Below are positions 5,566 through 6,558 of a stretch of DNA of 6,558 nucleotides, one piece after another. Location: the NCBI GenBank assembly GCA_025929595.1, contig JAICQA010000158.1, positions 1-6,558 on the forward strand, given 5' to 3'. Within the stretch, counting starts at the first letter, position 1. Each line of letters starts with the position of its first letter. A program made the translations under genes and the position numbers. Under the pieces are notes generated by a model that made no database searches, had not been told where the DNA came from, and saw only the letters and a list, made by a program, of their open reading frames with translations. This DNA comes from Xanthobacteraceae bacterium. GTDB lineage: Bacteria > Pseudomonadota > Alphaproteobacteria > Rhizobiales > Xanthobacteraceae.

Positions 5566-6558
5566 TTAAAACCGCTCCACGCGCAGCGGTTTCGGATCGT
5601 AAGTCGGCTTCGCGCCTGTCATCATTTCAGCGAGCAGTCGCCCGGTCGGCGGACCGAGCGTGAAGCCGAGATGAGAGTGGCCGAAGGCAAGCCACAAGCC
5701 GGCCTGACCGGAAACCGGCCCCACGACCGGCAACGAGTCCGGCGTCGCCGGCCGCGCACCCATCCACGGCTTGTCTTCGATCGCCTCGCCGAGCGGAAAG
5801 AGTTCGCGCGCCTTTGGCAGTGCCTTGCCGAGTTGTACCGGAGTCGGCGGGGCATCGTGTCGCGCGAACTCAACCCCCGTCGTGATGCGGATACCGCGGT
5901 CCATCGGCAGCATGGCATAGCCGCCTTCGACGTCGAGGACGCCACCGCTCAGCGTCGCATTGCCCTTGGCCTTGAAGTGCATGTGATAGCCGCGCTTGGC
6001 CGCAAACGGCACGCGCACACCGAATTTCTCCGCGATCTCCATACTCCACGGACCGGCTGCGATCACGACCTCCTTTGCGTCGAGTGGACCGGAGTCCGTT
6101 TCGACACGCCAGCCACCCGAATATTGGTGCAGCGAGCGGGCGTCGGTCTTCACGAACACGCCGCCGAGTTTTTCGAACAGCGACGCATAGGCTTTCACGA
6201 GCCCGCCGGGATCCGAGCAATTGCCGGTCTCGGGCCAGAGCAGCCCGCTTTTGAAGACGGGCTGCAGGTGCGACTCGCGCACCAGCACCTCGTCGCGATT
6301 GAGCGTCTGGTACGGCACGCCGAACTCGTCGGCGAAGGCCCGGTCGACCGCGGACTCGTCGGCGCCGCTTTCGCTGCGAAACACTTTCAGCAGGCCCGCC
6401 TTGCGGATGAGCCGCGAGGCACCCGCTTCCCCCGCCAGCTCTGCATGTTCGGCAGGCGCCGCCGCGAGCATCGGCCGGAGCACACGCGCCGACGCGTCGA
6501 GCCGGTCGGCGCGCGACGCCGCCCAGTAGCGCAGCAGAAACGGCGCGAGCCCCGGCAG
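5566..6558 (-). CDS. dadA: FAD-dependent D-amino acid dehydrogenase-like oxidoreductase (DAO family), C-terminal part; N-terminus beyond window
   Basis: Flavoenzyme of the DAO/DadA family, expected to oxidise an amino acid, probably a D-amino acid or related secondary amine, to the keto or imino acid and pass electrons to the respiratory chain. The minus-strand frame is open from the window edge to the TAA at 5566-5568, giving 330 visible residues. The edge residues LPGLAPFLLRYW are already interior family sequence, so the GTG at 6483 is not the start. The N-terminal Rossmann GxGxxG motif is outside. Visible features are GEAGASRLIRKAGLLKVFRSE, the FAD-associated EVVIAAGPWSMEIAEKFGV, RGYHMHF, MGARPATPDSLPVVGPV, and the C-terminal FGHSHLGFTLGPPTGRLLAEMM. 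The DadA name is by resemblance; D-hydroxyproline dehydrogenase or another DAO oxidase is possible. It converges on the peptidase gene, so it is a separate transcript. Confidence 0.88.
   Translation of the reverse strand: MPGLAPFLLRYWAASRADRLDASARVLRPMLAAAPAEHAELAGEAGASRLIRKAGLLKVFRSESGADESAVDRAFADEFGVPYQTLNRDEVLVRESHLQPVFKSGLLWPETGNCSDPGGLVKAYASLFEKLGGVFVKTDARSLHQYSGGWRVETDSGPLDAKEVVIAAGPWSMEIAEKFGVRVPFAAKRGYHMHFKAKGNATLSGGVLDVEGGYAMLPMDRGIRITTGVEFARHDAPPTPVQLGKALPKARELFPLGEAIEDKPWMGARPATPDSLPVVGPVSGQAGLWLAFGHSHLGFTLGPPTGRLLAEMMTGAKPTYDPKPLRVERF

Noticed and set aside
6481..6483. GTG at 6483 as the start of the DadA-like protein
   Set aside because: The frame remains open to the window edge, and the 25 codons upstream encode family-like sequence (LPGLAPFLLRYW), so the gene continues beyond the window.

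Overview
This GC-rich window looks like alphaproteobacterial chromosome, most likely from the Rhizobiales/Hyphomicrobiales (Bradyrhizobium-like). The reasons are the style of the branched-chain amino acid (LIV-type) transport operon, a small membrane protein coupled to livF, and the two kinds of intergenic palindromic repeats. The taxonomic call is inference from sequence style, not a database result.

Region 1 (1-3577, + strand) is the 3' part of an ABC uptake operon for branched-chain or related amino acids: the C-terminal part of the permease LivM, the ATPases LivG and LivF, a small unrecognised membrane protein (possibly DUF6867), and the periplasmic binding protein LivK. Junctions from livM to the small protein are start/stop overlaps (GTGA, ATGA, ATGATG), and each downstream gene has a Shine-Dalgarno sequence inside its upstream neighbour. 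LivK follows after a 113-base leader with a hairpin and is closed by a strong rho-independent terminator at 3598-3628. The other permease, LivH, would be expected left of the window.

Region 2 (3631-4362, - strand) is a stand-alone CcdA/DsbD-type six-helix thiol-disulfide electron transporter. A 112-base divergent intergenic region separates it from the next gene and carries a perfect 20-base palindrome of the widespread ATTCCC-N8-GGGAAT type.

Region 3 (4475-5458, + strand) is a P1-family (DmpA/MEROPS S58-like) self-processing aminopeptidase whose nucleophile position appears to be Thr229. It converges on Region 4 (5566-6558, - strand), the C-terminal 330 residues of an FAD-dependent D-amino-acid dehydrogenase-like enzyme (DAO/DadA family) that runs off the right edge. 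A 97-base element between them has four alternating copies of GTCCCGG/CCGGGAC and can fold into several competing hairpins.

Functionally the window is mainly amino acid acquisition and catabolism: uptake of branched-chain amino acids, release of N-terminal residues from peptides or amides, and oxidation of a (D-)amino acid, with an unrelated redox gene in between. I see no phage, transposase, CRISPR or defence genes, and no clear candidate for an undescribed multi-gene system. The points most worth a second look are the uncharacterised operon-embedded membrane protein, the compound intergenic repeat, and the peptidase/dehydrogenase pairing.
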